Shown: one piece after another, positions 35,096-47,546 of the stretch
How positions within the stretch are numbered: position 1 is the stretch's first letter
How the letters are laid out: each line of letters begins with the position of its first letter
Assembly: GCA_018340375.1 (NCBI GenBank)
Contig: JAFFJZ010000030.1
Location: forward strand, 310,001 to 374,000
Direction: 5' to 3'
DNA from: Gonatopus flavifemur
Lineage: Eukaryota > Arthropoda > Insecta > Hymenoptera > Dryinidae
Length of the DNA stretch: 64,000 nt
Notes under the pieces: generated by a model
Databases searched by the model: none
What the model was told of the DNA's origin: nothing
The model's input: only the letters and a program-made list of their open reading frames with translations
Program-made: the position numbers and the translations under genes

Positions 35096-36842
35096 TTTTC
35101 TGAACGTTCTAAACCGTTTGAAGTGTTTATTGTGCTTTGTGAGTCTGACAATTTCCAAAATCATCAAATGCTCAACTACCGTGTTCAATCCACTATTTTC
35201 AACTCCTGATTTGTAAGCAACTGATTCAAACATCCCCAAGTAATCAATGTCCATCAAATGCAATATCAGTGGCTAGTTTAATTACCTTTGACAATTATTT
35301 TCTAATCTAATATACATACAGCTATCCAATTAATCAGTCTGGAAGGACATAAATAAAATTTAAAAATAAAGTTGATTTATAAAAAATATATTATACGGTT
35401 GATTAATTAATCCAGATGATATAGTTTGAGACGAAATGCTAAAATTGAAAATGTTGAAAGGGATGCAATCCTACCGCTAATCTACAAAGAATGAAAAAAG
35501 CCAGATCGTTAAACCGAAGGAAATTGTGAATTACGAGAGCATGTGGTGTAGAAAATGAATGAAAAGTTCAACGTGGGAAAGTGAAGCAGAAACCAGAGAA
35601 GTAGAGACGGTGGAAAAATTGCTTTAAATTAAAAATTGAATATATACAGGTGTGTGATCAGAAGAAATGAATTGTTTACATAAAAAAATAAACCAAAAAG
35701 AGAATGGACGCAGTTGGGGGAAATTAACGGAAAAAAAGAATGAATGGTCAAATAAAATTACATTTCAGCTAGATTATTCGCTGATAGACCATTAGTGTAA
35801 ATGTGATTTTTCTTTGTATAATCAATCCATAAAACCTTTAAACGTGATTTTCTTGAAACATTGGTTTAAGATCGGCCAACTTCATAAAAATTTCTATCAA
35901 ACCGAATGGGCTGAAATTTGGATATCTTATTCTATTTATTAACACCTCTCACAGGAACTAGAATCTTTTTTTTCATCCCTACTTTTCATCTTACAGCCCT
36001 ATTTCCATTGGAAATTGTTATTCTTCAATAAAATTGTTTGATCTTAGTTCCGACCAGAATTACAAGCGTCCCAAACAATAATGTTTTGATGTTTTTCATT
36101 CCAGATGTCCTGGGGCGACACAATCAGGTTGGCCAGACACTCATTTTTTTCTTAAGGGCTCACTTTGATGCTAAAAATCGTTCACAATAAATTATAAGAA
36201 AAAAATTTCTCACACTATACCATACTTGATGATACACCAAAATATCAAACCGATTGAATTTTATTTTCCCCCAAAAAAAATCTCCGAAAAAAGTCTAAAA
36301 AAACATGCAAGTTACCAGACTACTACCATTAATCGGGGTTAATTCTGAAATTTTTTCCATACGTGCAAAACATGTTTTTAGATGGGGGTATAGTATATTA
36401 CTTGTATATCTTACAAGAATACTTTGGAGAAGGCAATCGTCCTTATCGCCCTTCCCCTGGATTCTAAGTTCTCCTCCAAAAGACTCTTGAAGTACTCTCC
36501 AAAAATTATCGATTGTTGTTCTTGTTATAATGGGGACAAAAGAACTTTTTTCACGAGAAACTGTTAATTCTTTGATGAATTTTAAGGAAATTATTTCATC
36601 TTTTGAAGTTTGGATACCTCAAAAAGTGAGATAAAAATTTATCAAATTATAGGGAAAAATTCTTGACCTACAGAGATACTTTGCTGTCATTACTTTTGAG
36701 GCACTAGAAACATCAATCAATCGCCATTTGGTATCCTGAAGTTTGGACATTGAATTGAAGTGAGTATGATGTGCTGAATACACGGAGGGAATAACCCATT
36801 ATTTCTTCATGCAAAATACAATATTTTTTACTGTGCTTCATA
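35096..36842. other. No gene recognised
   Basis: AT-rich, no supported coding region or element ends. Confidence 0.4.
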
Positions 36843-37069
36843 CACGGCGAAAAAATGGTTTGTTACTATAGCGCCTACAAAGAAATTTGTTGTCCTTGCA
36901 AAAATATTCATTCCAGCTGCTAAGACGTTAGTTGTGTTAACAAATTTGTTTATGTCAGCAAAAAAATGTGATTGTTTCAATCATTTTCCTTGCTCTTTCA
37001 GCTAGGTTTTTTTGTAGGCGCTATAGTAACAGACCTGCTTGTTATGCCAGCAAGACTTTTTTCTCCGTG
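36843..37069. mobile_element. CACGG MITE, 227 bp, TA duplication
   Basis: Starts CACGGCGAAAAAATGGTTTG and ends CAAGACTTTTTTCTCCGTG; TA on both sides. Inner palindrome TGTTACTATAGCGCCTACAA / TTGTAGGCGCTATAGTAACA. The same block occurs at about 63197. Confidence 0.85.
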
Positions 37070-37166
37070 TATCAAAGCCGGACCGAATTTTGATTTTCAT
37101 GAAAATTTATATTTCCATATAGTAAAATAGTCCTTCATAAGGATCATATGTATGTTTTCCAATTCA

Positions 37167-37374
37167 CACAGTAAAAATTCCTCTCATGGAATTCAGAATT
37201 TCATGGATTTTCAGGAAAATTTCTTATTCATTAAATACTGTACTGTACATCATTATAAATTACTTGAAGTTTTCTAGAATTCCATGGAAATACCATAATT
37301 TTTCTTGTCAATTCCAATCTGGTCCGTGGATAGTGATCCACCACAGTAATTTTAACTGTATTTTTCTCCCCGTG
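37167..37374. mobile_element. CACAG/CACGG-type MITE, about 208 bp
   Basis: Starts CACAGTAAAAATTCCTCTCA and ends ACTGTATTTTTCTCCCCGTG. Interior has mirrored CCATGGAATT and TCATGGAATT blocks. Confidence 0.6.
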
Positions 37375-37681
37375 TACGAGAATGAAGTCAGATTTCTTGA
37401 ATTAGTTTGTTTTTTCATAATGTATTTTATATAAAATTCATCAATGTAGAAGTTATAAAAACTTTATATGCAAACAATGATCAAAATTGAACCAATTCAA
37501 AGAATCTGACATTGTTTTCGTATTCAGCATACCGAAACCTCTTCGAATCACTTTTCAAATCTCAAAACATAGACAAAAACATTTTTTTTGTTGTCTGGTG
37601 TGATCAATGTACAATTATAGTCTACGTCTGTTAAGTATCATTGACCAATACAAACCCGACAATGGTGAAGAATGATTGGAA

Positions 37682-37898
37682 CACTCAGAGAAAAAAATGG
37701 TCGGATTTACCATTGGAATAGTTGGGGAAGGACTCAACTATGACTGATGAAGTCTTAGTCCTTCATAGTTTAAATAACAATATTGATTATGTGAATGACT
37801 AATTAGGTTTACGATGAAATAGTTAGTGTAACCATTAATTCGTAGTTAAGTCCTTTCCCAACTATTAATATTAATTTACTATTTTTTCTCTCTCAGTG
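37682..37898. mobile_element. CACTG-type MITE, 217 bp, AA duplication
   Basis: Starts CACTCAGAGAAAAAAATGGT and ends CTATTTTTTCTCTCTCAGTG, flanked by AA. AACTATTCCAA-type motifs are mirrored inside. Confidence 0.7.
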
Positions 37899-38677
37899 AA
37901 CCCATTCAGACCGTTCAAAAACCGATTTGGAGTAGGTTTGAATCAGCTTGAATAGTGATTGACCGTCACAAAATTTGTATTAAAAAATCTCATCAATCAA
38001 TGTGATTCAATGAACAATTTCAACCAGACTCATTGCGATTTGTAATTGAATTTTTCTCAACTCACGTTCATTATGTACTTCTCTCGCTGTTTTCCTTCCC
38101 TTTGAGTTGATAATTGAAGCTGTATATCCTGTTTTATAATTATTTCATGTTTGTTCATTATTCCAGACACCTGTACTATTTGTAATAATTTCTACATCAA
38201 TATAGTATTACAATCTACCATCATCAAGAAGAGAGCAGTAACGAAATTTTTCAACGCAATGAATTTATCCCACGTACGTGAAGTTCATGATCGAATGACA
38301 TTTTATAATGAGAATTATTTCTCTTGGTTTTTAAATCACGAAAGATTCGGAGGAAGTCTTGATAGCAGTCATTCTGTTTTATTAAACTCGTTAGAAAGTG
38401 ATTGCAGTTTCCTTAACAGGCCTAGACGGATCTCTAAAGTGGATTAAAATTCAACCAGGAAAAGGCCAACGCTTGGAATAGCCAATTTTTCTGAATCCTA
38501 GAATTATATATATATATAGTATCTTTGCTCCTTTTTGTATGGTAACAAATGAATTTCACGAGTAAGGAAATGCTCTATGTATCAACCAGAGGTGTGCTAA
38601 ATAATGAGGAATCACGATTACATATAATCATAATCAGGATTTCATCATATTACAGTATATATAGTCATTTAAAAATG
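37899..38677. other. No gene supported
   Basis: A 98-codon frame at 38151-38447 preceded by an acceptor-like TTATTCCAG is discussed under rejected items. A short AT repeat lies at about 38505. Confidence 0.35.
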
Positions 38678-39036
38678 AAATTGGCCCGAATGGTAGTTGA
38701 GCCGAATCGAAATAAAGCTGAAAACTTTATGGAGCTGAAGCTAGCAGACGTAAACTAGTGAACTGGGTTTATAAATTGAGGTAATGTACATTCGAACTTT
38801 TTGAAATACATATTTTCAAAAATTACGGTTCAAAAATCTCATTGGTGTTGGTTTCTTATTCTACCACAATTCTACGATGAGCTAGAGTGCAAGTCTGCTA
38901 GCTCAAATATGCTAGTTTCAGCTTCATGAAGATGTTTTAGTAATTATTATTGTAATCAAAGTGTGATTAATAACCCATCGTGATGTATCGGCTTTATTTC
39001 GATTCAGATCAACTACCATTCGGACTAATTTCATCT
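38678..39036. mobile_element. Palindromic MITE (GCTGAAGCTAGC family)
   Basis: Left arm ATGAAATTGGCCCGAATGGT, AATCGAAATAAAGCTG; right arm CGGCTTTATTTCGATT, CTACCATTCGG...ATTTCAT. Related GAAGCTGAAACTAGC motifs lie near 46222 and 48775. Confidence 0.65.
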
Positions 39037-39240
39037 CATATACCTACTACTGTGTCCAAAAAGTAAGATGGCATTTGAATTTAAACTCTGTGCGCAAATG
39101 TGTTTGGGGAAGTGCTCTTATTTTTGGGTAAGTAAGACTGTCTTTGATATCTGTGCCAAGGGTCATATTAGAATATTCATCAGTGTTTGAGATACGCTTC
39201 GTTTTGTAAGCTGCTGAAAGTAAATTTTTCGATTTTTATG

Positions 39241-39384
39241 ATGTCTGCATTTGTTGAACAAAGAATTTGGATTAAATATTGTTTGCGGAATGAATGTTCT
39301 GCTGCTGATCCGTTGAGGATGGTGCAGAAAGCCTTTGGTGATGAGGCTATGTCCCCATGTGTGTATGGACCAATGGCCCGATGA
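39241..39384 (+). pseudogene. mariner transposase N-terminal HTH remnant
   Basis: Frame reads MSAFVEQRIWIKYCLRNECS then MVQKAFGDEAMSP, which matches the first helix-turn-helix of mariner transposases (pattern FVEQR..IKFC...A....M...AFG..ALS), used to bind element ends. The frame stops at 39382-39384. A neighbouring frame continues NTPGTRPA, compatible with the RPGRP-type linker. The catalytic domain is absent. The motif CTGTGTCCAAAAAGTAAGAT near 39050 could be the element's left end. Confidence 0.65.
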
Positions 39385-39453
39385 TGGAACACGCCTGGCA
39401 CAAGACCTGCCGAGACTTGTCTTGAACAATTTACCAAACTTGGCCCAGGCTTG

Positions 39454-39823
39454 CACGGAGAAAAAGGAATTCGCTGTGGCAGCGAAATCTACTTTTGCTG
39501 GGTTCCTTTTGCCAGAGCAGCAAATTTTTTGCTGTGACAGCAAACTATTTGCTGGTCCAGCAACCTTGTTAGCTGCGACAGCGAATTTTTAGCTGTGGCA
39601 GCAAAAAATCTTTGCTATCCCAGCAAAATTTGTTTGCTATTCTGTATATAATACTGAAAATTTGCTGGCGGAGCAAACATTTTTTGCTGCCACAGCTAAA
39701 AAATTGCTGTCGTAGCTAACACGATTGCTGTTATAGCAAATTTTTAGCTAGGTCAGCAAAAAATTTTGCTATTCCATATATAATACCTCGATTTGCTGCG
39801 TCAGCAAATTTTTTCTCTCCGTG
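39454..39823. mobile_element. CACGG element made of serial hairpins, 370 bp
   Basis: Starts CACGGAGAAAAAGGAATTCG and ends AGCAAATTTTTTCTCTCCGTG-type terminus, with TG on both sides. The interior is a run of about a dozen short palindromes of the type TTTGCTG-NNN-CAGCAAA, plus a direct repeat of TTGCTATTC followed by ATATAATAC. Confidence 0.85.
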
Positions 39824-41282
39824 TGGGAATGACAAGATCAGGACAAGCTTGGGCCAGTGGTTTTGCCAGGCCCGGTCCAATTCATTTACCAAGCATCAAC
39901 CAATCCTTCTTTGATCGCAGATATGGATGAAAAAAGTAATTGATTCATATTTCAGTTCATGACTTTCTTCTTCAGAATACCGTACATGAATTATCTTAAA
40001 ACGATAGAAAAAATGTGACAAAACTGGGACGGGGGAGCTTCGATGCTACATATTTTCGATGCTACATAGCGGCGATCCTACATATTATGTCCAGGTGCCT
40101 CGATGCTACATAAGTGCGTTGCTACATAGCTGCGATCCTACATAAGGAGTTTTTTAAAAAAAGGCGATCGGCTCGATGCTACATATGCTCGATCCTACAT
40201 ATGGTGTTCCTTTGTACAGGTGCTTCGATGCTACATATGCTCGATTCTACATATGGTATTTCATTGGTACAGATGACTCGATGCTACATATGCTCGATCC
40301 TACATATGATATTCTTTTGCACAAATGCCTCGATGCTACATAAGTGCGTTGCTACATAGCTGCGATCCTACATAAGGAATTTTTTCATAAAATGTTGATG
40401 AGCTCAACCCTATATAAAGCATTCTCTGAAAAACTCTGATCCTCCATGGGAAAAAAATTGAAGAAAATTCAATCAGATCCAATGTGGGAATTTTGGTGTA
40501 TTTAAGTGGACAAAAGGTGTTGGTGAATCGATGTATTGCTATTCCTTTGAAAAGAATTGTTTTTCTCTGTGACACGTTACGGAATACATTTCTTTATGTG
40601 ATAATATTAAACTTGTGATATAAAAGGAGGAAAATACTGTGAAGACCTCATTGAAATTTCATAACTCATCCGAAGATCAGGGATTTTCATGCATGGAAAA
40701 TATTTTTTTGGAATCTGGATGAAATGAATACGTTTGCATAAAAAAAAACCGATCACTCATAATACAAAAGTGCAATTGCTTGTTTTGATTGTTGTTGAAT
40801 ATGTTCGCAACAACTTTCCCACTGAGAGTTTCTTTACTTTTTTTCATCATGAAAGTCCCCAAACGCGATCCACATAAACATGCATATATCTCAGATTACT
40901 CTTGGAAACTTTTCTGAATAAATTGATAATGAATTCTGGTGAACATCTTATCAAACGCGTATAGAATTCTAAAAGCGTTCTTGAGGATTCCTAAAGATAT
41001 CTTGAACAGTTCTCAAAGATATCTTCAATAATTCTTCGAGAACTCTTAAAGAGAAGTTTGAGCAGTTTTCAATAAGGAATCTTTGAGAAATTTTGAGATT
41101 TCTTGAAGAACTCTTCAAGATATTTTCAAGAAATCTCAAATATTCGTTAAATATATCTTAAAGAATTCTTGAAAGTTTTAAATATTGGTGAACACCCAGA
41201 GATACCTTGCTCTGTCATTGACCAAGAATTTTTGCCGCAACTGGAATCGATCTGGGGTTTTCTCAATCACAGATAGACGAAC

Positions 41283-42340
41283 AACAAGCAGAAAAGAAGC
41301 ACATATGCTGTAGGTCAGTAAATCAGCTACCACGACTATCAAATTCATTAGAACGTGTCACAAGGAAATGAAGAAGAGACAGAAGCGCAGCAAAAATCCC
41401 CCAGATCCTTCCATCTGGCGCACTTCACAGACCCACTGACAAATAATTATGCAGCCCATTCAGGATTAATTCGATGAAAATTGAACACATGCAACAATAA
41501 TGTGATTATAGAAATTTTATTGTTGTAGAATGACTATAGGTCATCATAACATGTTCTCTCCAAAAGTTTTATCTTTTCACTTGTTCCATTCAACTTCGAT
41601 TATATTTCTATTCCTGTAAACCTTTATCCTCTTTCAAATTATCTTTGTTTTCAAAGAATTGAATTCTTCAATATCATGAATATTAAATATCTTTCTTCTC
41701 ACATATTTCCACTTCCACTGATCCTTATCGTTGAATATATATGTTGAAATGAGAGGAGAAATTTGTTGGTGAATAAGATTGTTTCCATTCTGGACACATA
41801 TTTAGGCATAACGATATGTGAGTGTGAAAATATGTGAAAAGAAAGATATTTAATGTTCATGATAATCAAGAATTGAATTCTTTGAAAATAAAGATAATTT
41901 GAAATGAGAATACAGATTTATAGAAATAGAAATATAATCCAGATTGAATGGAACAACTGGAAAAATAAAACTTTTGGAGAGAAAATGGTAGAATGAATTG
42001 TATCTCCAGTCACATGAGTTAGCATGAACTATAGTTAATCTACAACAATTATCACAAAATTGTTGTATGTGTCTAATTTTCATCAAATTGACCATGAACA
42101 GTCTACTTAATTATCTGTCAGTCGGTCTTTGAAGTCCACGTGATGCAAGGATCTGGAGTATACACGGAGAAAAGAAAACAGTTACGGTGAATTGTTGTCA
42201 CATTCATGGTTAATGCGACAACAATTCACCTTAACTGTTTTCTTTTCCCCATGTATGTGCTGCGCTTCTGTCTTTTCTCCATTTGCTTGCGACACCACTC
42301 AATGAAATTGATAGTGGTGGTACATAACATATAGATCTAT
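41283..42340. repeat. Inner foldback inside the 5-kb element
   Basis: Left and right halves are complementary about a centre near 41755: AGACAGAAGCGCAGCA versus TGCTGCGCTTCTGTCT, CAAAGAATTGAATTCTT versus AAGAATTGAATTCTTTG, AAAAGTTTTATC versus ATAAAACTTTTGG. Confidence 0.65.
42163..42253. mobile_element. Minimal CACGG MITE, 91 bp
   Basis: CACGGAGAAAAGAAAACAGT at the left and ACTGTTTTCTTTTCCCCATG at the right, TA both sides. Almost entirely palindromic (GAATTGTTGTC / GACAACAATTC). Confidence 0.8.
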
Positions 42341-43715
42341 GTCTTATCTGCTTCATTCCTGTCTGTTGTTCATCCATCTATAATTCTACTATAATAATCC
42401 GATATCAGAATACCTAATGCGAAGATTTGTGGTACGTCCACTCTGCTCTTGCCTTCTCTTGATTTCCTTGCGAGATCACTTACTGGAATTAATTGAGGTG
42501 CCGGGAAGAATAACTCGCTTAGCGCTCGGAACGCATCACAAATTTGATCCAAACGGTCCCGTCGGAGGTCGAAAAAAAAATCGGAATTTTGAAAATTAAA
42601 AAATACTTGGTCATAGAGCTTGGAAAAACAAGGTCAGTGTCACTCCACAATTTTTTTCTAGGATGAATAGTTTTCGAGGGAAAAAATAAAAACTACACAT
42701 TTTTTCATATCAAAATCAATGTTTTCCAACATTAAACTCGTTGGATCTCATTAATTTTTCGGCGAATCGGAATAAAACTTACAGATTCTGATTTGTGAGA
42801 CTTCACCGAAGACGACAATGTCGAAAAATTTGTAAAATTAATAATAAATTAATTAATTTTTCATTCGAAGTAAAAATCACGTGTTTTATGCTTCGCATTG
42901 AAAAAGTGTCGGGGGAAGTATGAGCTACAAAAAACTTGCAGCGACAAAGTGTTTCGCTAAGGTATGGACAAACTTTTTGGAAAGTTCCAGGTCGATTGGA
43001 TCATTAGTTCGCAAAATACAGGGATTTATTTATTAGCGCGCAACGGAAATCTATCACGATTATGCGTCTTTTACCGGGTGACTATCAGGGTCCGTAGGAA
43101 AGATTGTATTCACTCACTTTTTGTTACACGGGATTTTAATTAGTTTCTTTTCAACCCCGTCAATCCCTACACAGCACATTAGCCCTCGATATGTTCATGA
43201 AGCACTCTTTGTGAACTCTTATGGTCCCAAAGACCATTCATTATAAACAAACCCTGTCCTGTTACGCTATCTGGGTCTTGAGAATTATCCTCTGGTGAAG
43301 AGAATTGATGTACCACCTCAAATGTTTCCCAAGAATTCATTCAAGACCGATGAGTTTCACTAGAATTTTTGATTATGAGATATTTCGAGGAAGTGGTAAT
43401 AAATCTCACAAGAAAATATTCATCATATGAAAAATATGTTCATTCTTCCATTCTTTCATGATGGATATCTGTCGGAATTGTCATAACAGAAAATAATTTG
43501 CAACATGTTTGTGCTGTGTAAAAATTGGAGAACAATTTCTTCAATTGAATGTAAGCAAGAAATATTCTACGCAAGAGTTATTACAGATAAGAATTAGAAG
43601 CTTTTAATATTGATTTTTTGATGAACTTTGTAAAGCATAATATTACCTAAATTCCTAGTGAAAATCATCCATATATGACCACATATGCATGACTTCATGG
43701 CAACTCACGTGACTG
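42341..43715. other. Unique interior of the 5-kb element
   Basis: A minus-strand open frame at 42370-42570 looks coding in composition (LDQICDAFRALSELFFP, SDLARKSREGKSRVDVPQI) and is richer in G+C than its surroundings. I cannot match it to any family. It may be a relic of the element's own gene or captured DNA. The rest shows nothing recognisable. Confidence 0.3.
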
Positions 43716-45022
43716 GTGATTGAGAAAACCCCAGATCGATTCCAGTTGCGGCAGAAATTCTTGGTCAATGACAGAGCAAGGTATCTCTGGGTGTTCACCA
43801 ATATTTAAAACTTTCAAGAATTCTTTAAGATATATTTAACGAATATTTGAGATTTCTTGAAAATATCTTGAAGAGTTCTTCAAGAAATCTCAAAAATTTC
43901 TCAAAGATTCCTTATTGAAAACTTCTCAAACTTTTCTTCAAGAGTTCTCGAAGAATCATTAAAGATATCTTTGAGAACTGTTCAAGATATCTTTAGGGAA
44001 TCCTCAAGAACGCTTTTAGAATTCTATACGCGTTTGATAAGATGTTCACCAGAATTCATTATCAATTTATTCAGAAAAGTTTCCAAGAGTAATCTGAGAT
44101 ATATGCATGTTTATGTGGATCGCGTTTGGGGACTTTCATGATGAAAAAAAGTAAAGAAACTCTCAGTGGGAAAGTTGTTGCGAACATATTCAACAACAAT
44201 CAAAACAAGCAATTGCACTTTTGTATTATGAGTGATCGGTTTTTTTTATGCAAACGTATTCATTTCATCCAGATTCCAAAAAAATATTTTCCATGCATGA
44301 AAATCCCTGATCTTCGGATGAGTTATGAAATTTCAATGAGGTCTTCACAGTATTTTCCTCCTTTTATATCACAAGTTTAATATTATCACATAAAGAAATG
44401 TATTCCGTAACGTGTCACAGAGAAAAACAATTCTTTTCAAAGGAATAGCAATACATCGATTCACCAACACCTTTTGTCCACTTAAATACACCAAAATTCC
44501 CACATTGGATCTGATTGAATTTTCTTCAATTTTTTTCCCATGGAGGATCAGAATTTTTCAGAGAATGCTTTATATAGGGTTGAGCTCACCAACATTTTAT
44601 GGAAAAATTCCTTATGTAGGATCGCAGCTATGTAGCAACGCACTTATGTAGCATCGAGGCATTTTTACAAAAGAATATCATATGTAGGATCGAGCTTATG
44701 TAGCATCGGGCCGTTAGACATTACGTCAAAAAAATCCCTATGCAGGATCGCAGCTATGTAGCATCGAGTCATCAGTACAAAGAAATACCATATGTAGAAT
44801 CGAGCATATGTAGCATCGAAGCACCTATACAAAGGAACACCATATGTAGGATCGAGCATATGTAGCATCGAGCCGATCGACATTTTGTAAAAAACTCCTT
44901 ATGTAGGATCGCAGCTATGTAGCAACGCACTTATGTAGCATCGAGGCACCTGGACATAATATGTAGGATCGCCGCTATGTAGCATCGAAAATATGTAGCA
45001 TCGAAGGCGACTCAACTGGGAC

Positions 45023-46372
45023 AAGCTTGTATGATCATTGGAAAATTTGCGTTCTTTGATATTTCAATCAATTTTGATTCTATTGTTGAATTATGCTCAA
45101 ACTAAACTAATAAGATCTCACTGAAATACCGTAACATAAATCTTCTAATGATCTGATCCCGTACGGAATCCAACATTGGAATCCCCCGAAATCAGTCGAT
45201 CATAAAATCAATATTTACTTTTTACGATTTTGATCCTATTGAATCCTATGATTGAAATATGTGAAGACTCTCAGCATGACGTAGAGGAAAAACCAATTGA
45301 AAATTCGGAAGCATTTAGAAAAAATACTCTTTTTTTCTAATTAAAACATTGCAAAAAACCATGTTTATACACTTTTTTCTTTACGCCATGCTGAGCGTTT
45401 TCACATATTTCAACGATAGAATTTTTTTTTTTTTATTTTAAATAAAATCAAGACCTTTAGGCTGCACGGCGCAGAAACGAGGTACCAACTCCCAGCAGCT
45501 GTAGCTCTGCCATTTTGAAATACCTTTACCTCAAAAAATTGCAAAGATACTTCAAAATGTGTATTTTAAGTCGTGCTTTATTTCATTGATGTGAGCCACT
45601 TTTTTAAATCAATCATTAAAAGAAAGTATACTTTCACATTAATATTCCCCCTTGAGAAGCACTTCAGTATACGTTGAAGGCACTTAAATCTTTGATAAAA
45701 TTTTGGTACAAAAAGTTATGATAGTCGGTCGTTACCTTTACGGCTGCTAATGCTTTTGAGATATTGCATCTATCATCTCAACGCCAAAGTTTTGTCTAGA
45801 GTGGAAGTGTAGAAAATTACCCCAACCTCGTTAGAAATGATTTCCCTAGTAGAATTCTGATCAGGCGTTCCCTATTTTTAATAAGGTCCTGATCAGGTTA
45901 GATTCTGGAAACCGCGGATAAGGAGAATCTTATGGGGCTATTACAAGGGACTTATCTAATTTCCCTAATAAGATTCAAATAGGGTTGTAACGCAGAGGTA
46001 CAATAGGGTTCGGATGAGATTTCCATGAAATTGAGCGACATAGGGAAAACCGTAACGAAACCTGATGAGGACCTGATAGGAAATTAGGCATTCCTCGTCA
46101 GGCCCTGGTATTTTCCTATTCATAGTTTCTACTAGGGTTGTGGCATTCTCTGGAAATTATTAGGGCCTGAGGATTTGAGGCCTCTTCGGGTCTCGTTAGG
46201 GTCAGGGCTTGAAAAGCGCTAATGAAGCTGAAACTAGCAACCATAGAGCTAGCAGCCAGTTCTTATAACTTTTGATTAAACGTTGTTGAAGCTTTTTTCA
46301 TACCAGAAATCAATCAAGTAGCATCTCATTGAACGTTTCAGATCCTTAAATCTTCAATAAACGTGTAATGTA
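45023..46372. other. Repeat remnants, no gene
   Basis: 45187-45226 matches the end of the 1.08-kb element at 47547-48628 (AATCAGTCGATCAT, TTTACTTTTTAC). 45830-46190 has repeated CCTGATCAGG/CCTGATGAGG motifs. No coding region supported. Confidence 0.4.
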
Positions 46373-46444
46373 TTAGGTGTATAACTTTGCTTCCGCCGTT
46401 TTTTCCGAAATTCGAGGCTTTATTGTAAAAAACTGGTTATACAT

Positions 46445-47486
46445 TTATGATTCAAAGTATTGTCCATCGCTGGCCACTACGTTCTCCCATCTTTCGGGCA
46501 GCATACGAATCCCGCGTTGAAAAAAACTGGTAATCTTTTGAAGCGATCCACGAATCGATCCAATTTTTTACTTCTTCATAAGACCGGAAGTGCTGGTGAG
46601 CTAGGCCGTGTGCCATTGATCGAAACGAGTGACAGTCCGAGGGAGCAACGTCTGGAGAATACGGCGGGTGGGGTAGAACTTCCCATTTCAAAGTTTCCAA
46701 GTATGTCTTGACCACTTTCGCAACATGGGGTTGAGCATTGTCATGTTGTAAAATCACTTTATCATGTCTCTCGTTGTATCGCGGTCGTTTGTCCCTCAAT
46801 GCTCGGCTCAAACCCATTAATTGCGTTCAATAACGATCGCCTGTGATTGTTTCAGTCGGTTTTAACAACTCATAATACACTACGCCGAGCTGGTCCCACC
46901 AAATACCGAGCATAACCTTGGAACCGTGAGTATCCGGGTTGGCCGTCAACGTGGAAGCATGGCCGGAATAGCCCCATGATTTTCTGCGCTTGGGATTATC
47001 GTAATGAACCCATTTTTCGTCCCCAGTCACAATGCGATGCAGAAATCCCCTCCGTCTTTGCCTTGCAAGCAGCTGTTCACAAACACACAAACGCCGTTCA
47101 ACATCTTCCGGCTTTAACTCGTACGGCACCCAATTTCCTTGTTTCTGAATCATTCTCATGACTTTCAGGCGTTTTGAAATGGCTGGTTGTGTCACTCCCA
47201 TTGATCCTGCCAATTCCTGTTGCGTTTGACAGGAGTCTTGATCAAGTAATGCCTCCAATTCTGCATCTCCGAAAACCTTCTCTCTTTCACCGCCATGCTA
47301 GTCTTCGACGTTAAAATCACCGTTCTTGAAGCGTTGAAACCACTCTCGGCACGTTCTTCCACTAATAGCGACCTCACCATAGGTATTTGAGAGCATTCGA
47401 TGAGCCTCAACCGCAGATTTCTTCATATTAAAGCAGAAAATTAAAATCTCCCGCAAATGACGAGAATTTGGCTCGTAAGCTGACAT
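46445..47486 (-). pseudogene. mariner transposase, two stops and one frameshift
   Basis: Cut-and-paste transposase of the mariner family. Starts MSAYEPNSRHLREILIFCFN; HTH region with CREWFQRFKNGDF; then QTQQELAGSMGVTQPAISKR and GNWVPYELKP. Catalytic triad: D in VTGDEKW, D in LQHDNAQPH, and D in YSPDVAPSD 34 residues later, so DD34D with all three acids kept. Breaks: TAG at 47298-47300 after FNVED; TGA at 46827-46829 after GDRY where R (CGA) is expected; and an extra base in a T7 run near 46525 that shifts the last about 25 codons. The corrected length, about 346 residues, equals the family norm. Inactive as it stands. Confidence 0.93.
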
Positions 47487-47546
47487 GTTTAATCGAGAAT
47501 AACTTCATGATGCAGACACAAATCGACTGATATTTCGATGGCGTTA

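Larger units (their letters stand above)
40023..45022. mobile_element. 5-kb foldback element with very long terminal inverted repeats
   Basis: Element 40031-45014, flanked by ACTGGGAC on both sides (40023-40030 and 45015-45022), an 8-bp target duplication. Left arm 40031-41270, right arm 43716-45014. The arms look nearly identical over the non-tandem part (for example AGTGCAATTGCTTGTTTTGA and its complement). The outer 350-400 bp of each arm is a tandem array of TCGATGCTACATATG and CTCGATCCTACATATG motifs; the right arm has one more unit. Inside lies a second foldback, a CACGG MITE and about 1.4 kb of other sequence. Long arms with tandem repeats and 7-8 bp duplications recall Galileo/P-type or other foldback elements, but no transposase identifies the class. 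Confidence 0.88.

Noticed and set aside
38151..38447. 98-codon frame after an acceptor-like TTATTCCAG
   Set aside because: No recognised protein and no matching donor or partner exon. Possible, but unsupported.
40114..40359. Open frame with repeated CYICSILHM
   Set aside because: It is a translation of the tandem arrays at the tip of the foldback element, not a gene.
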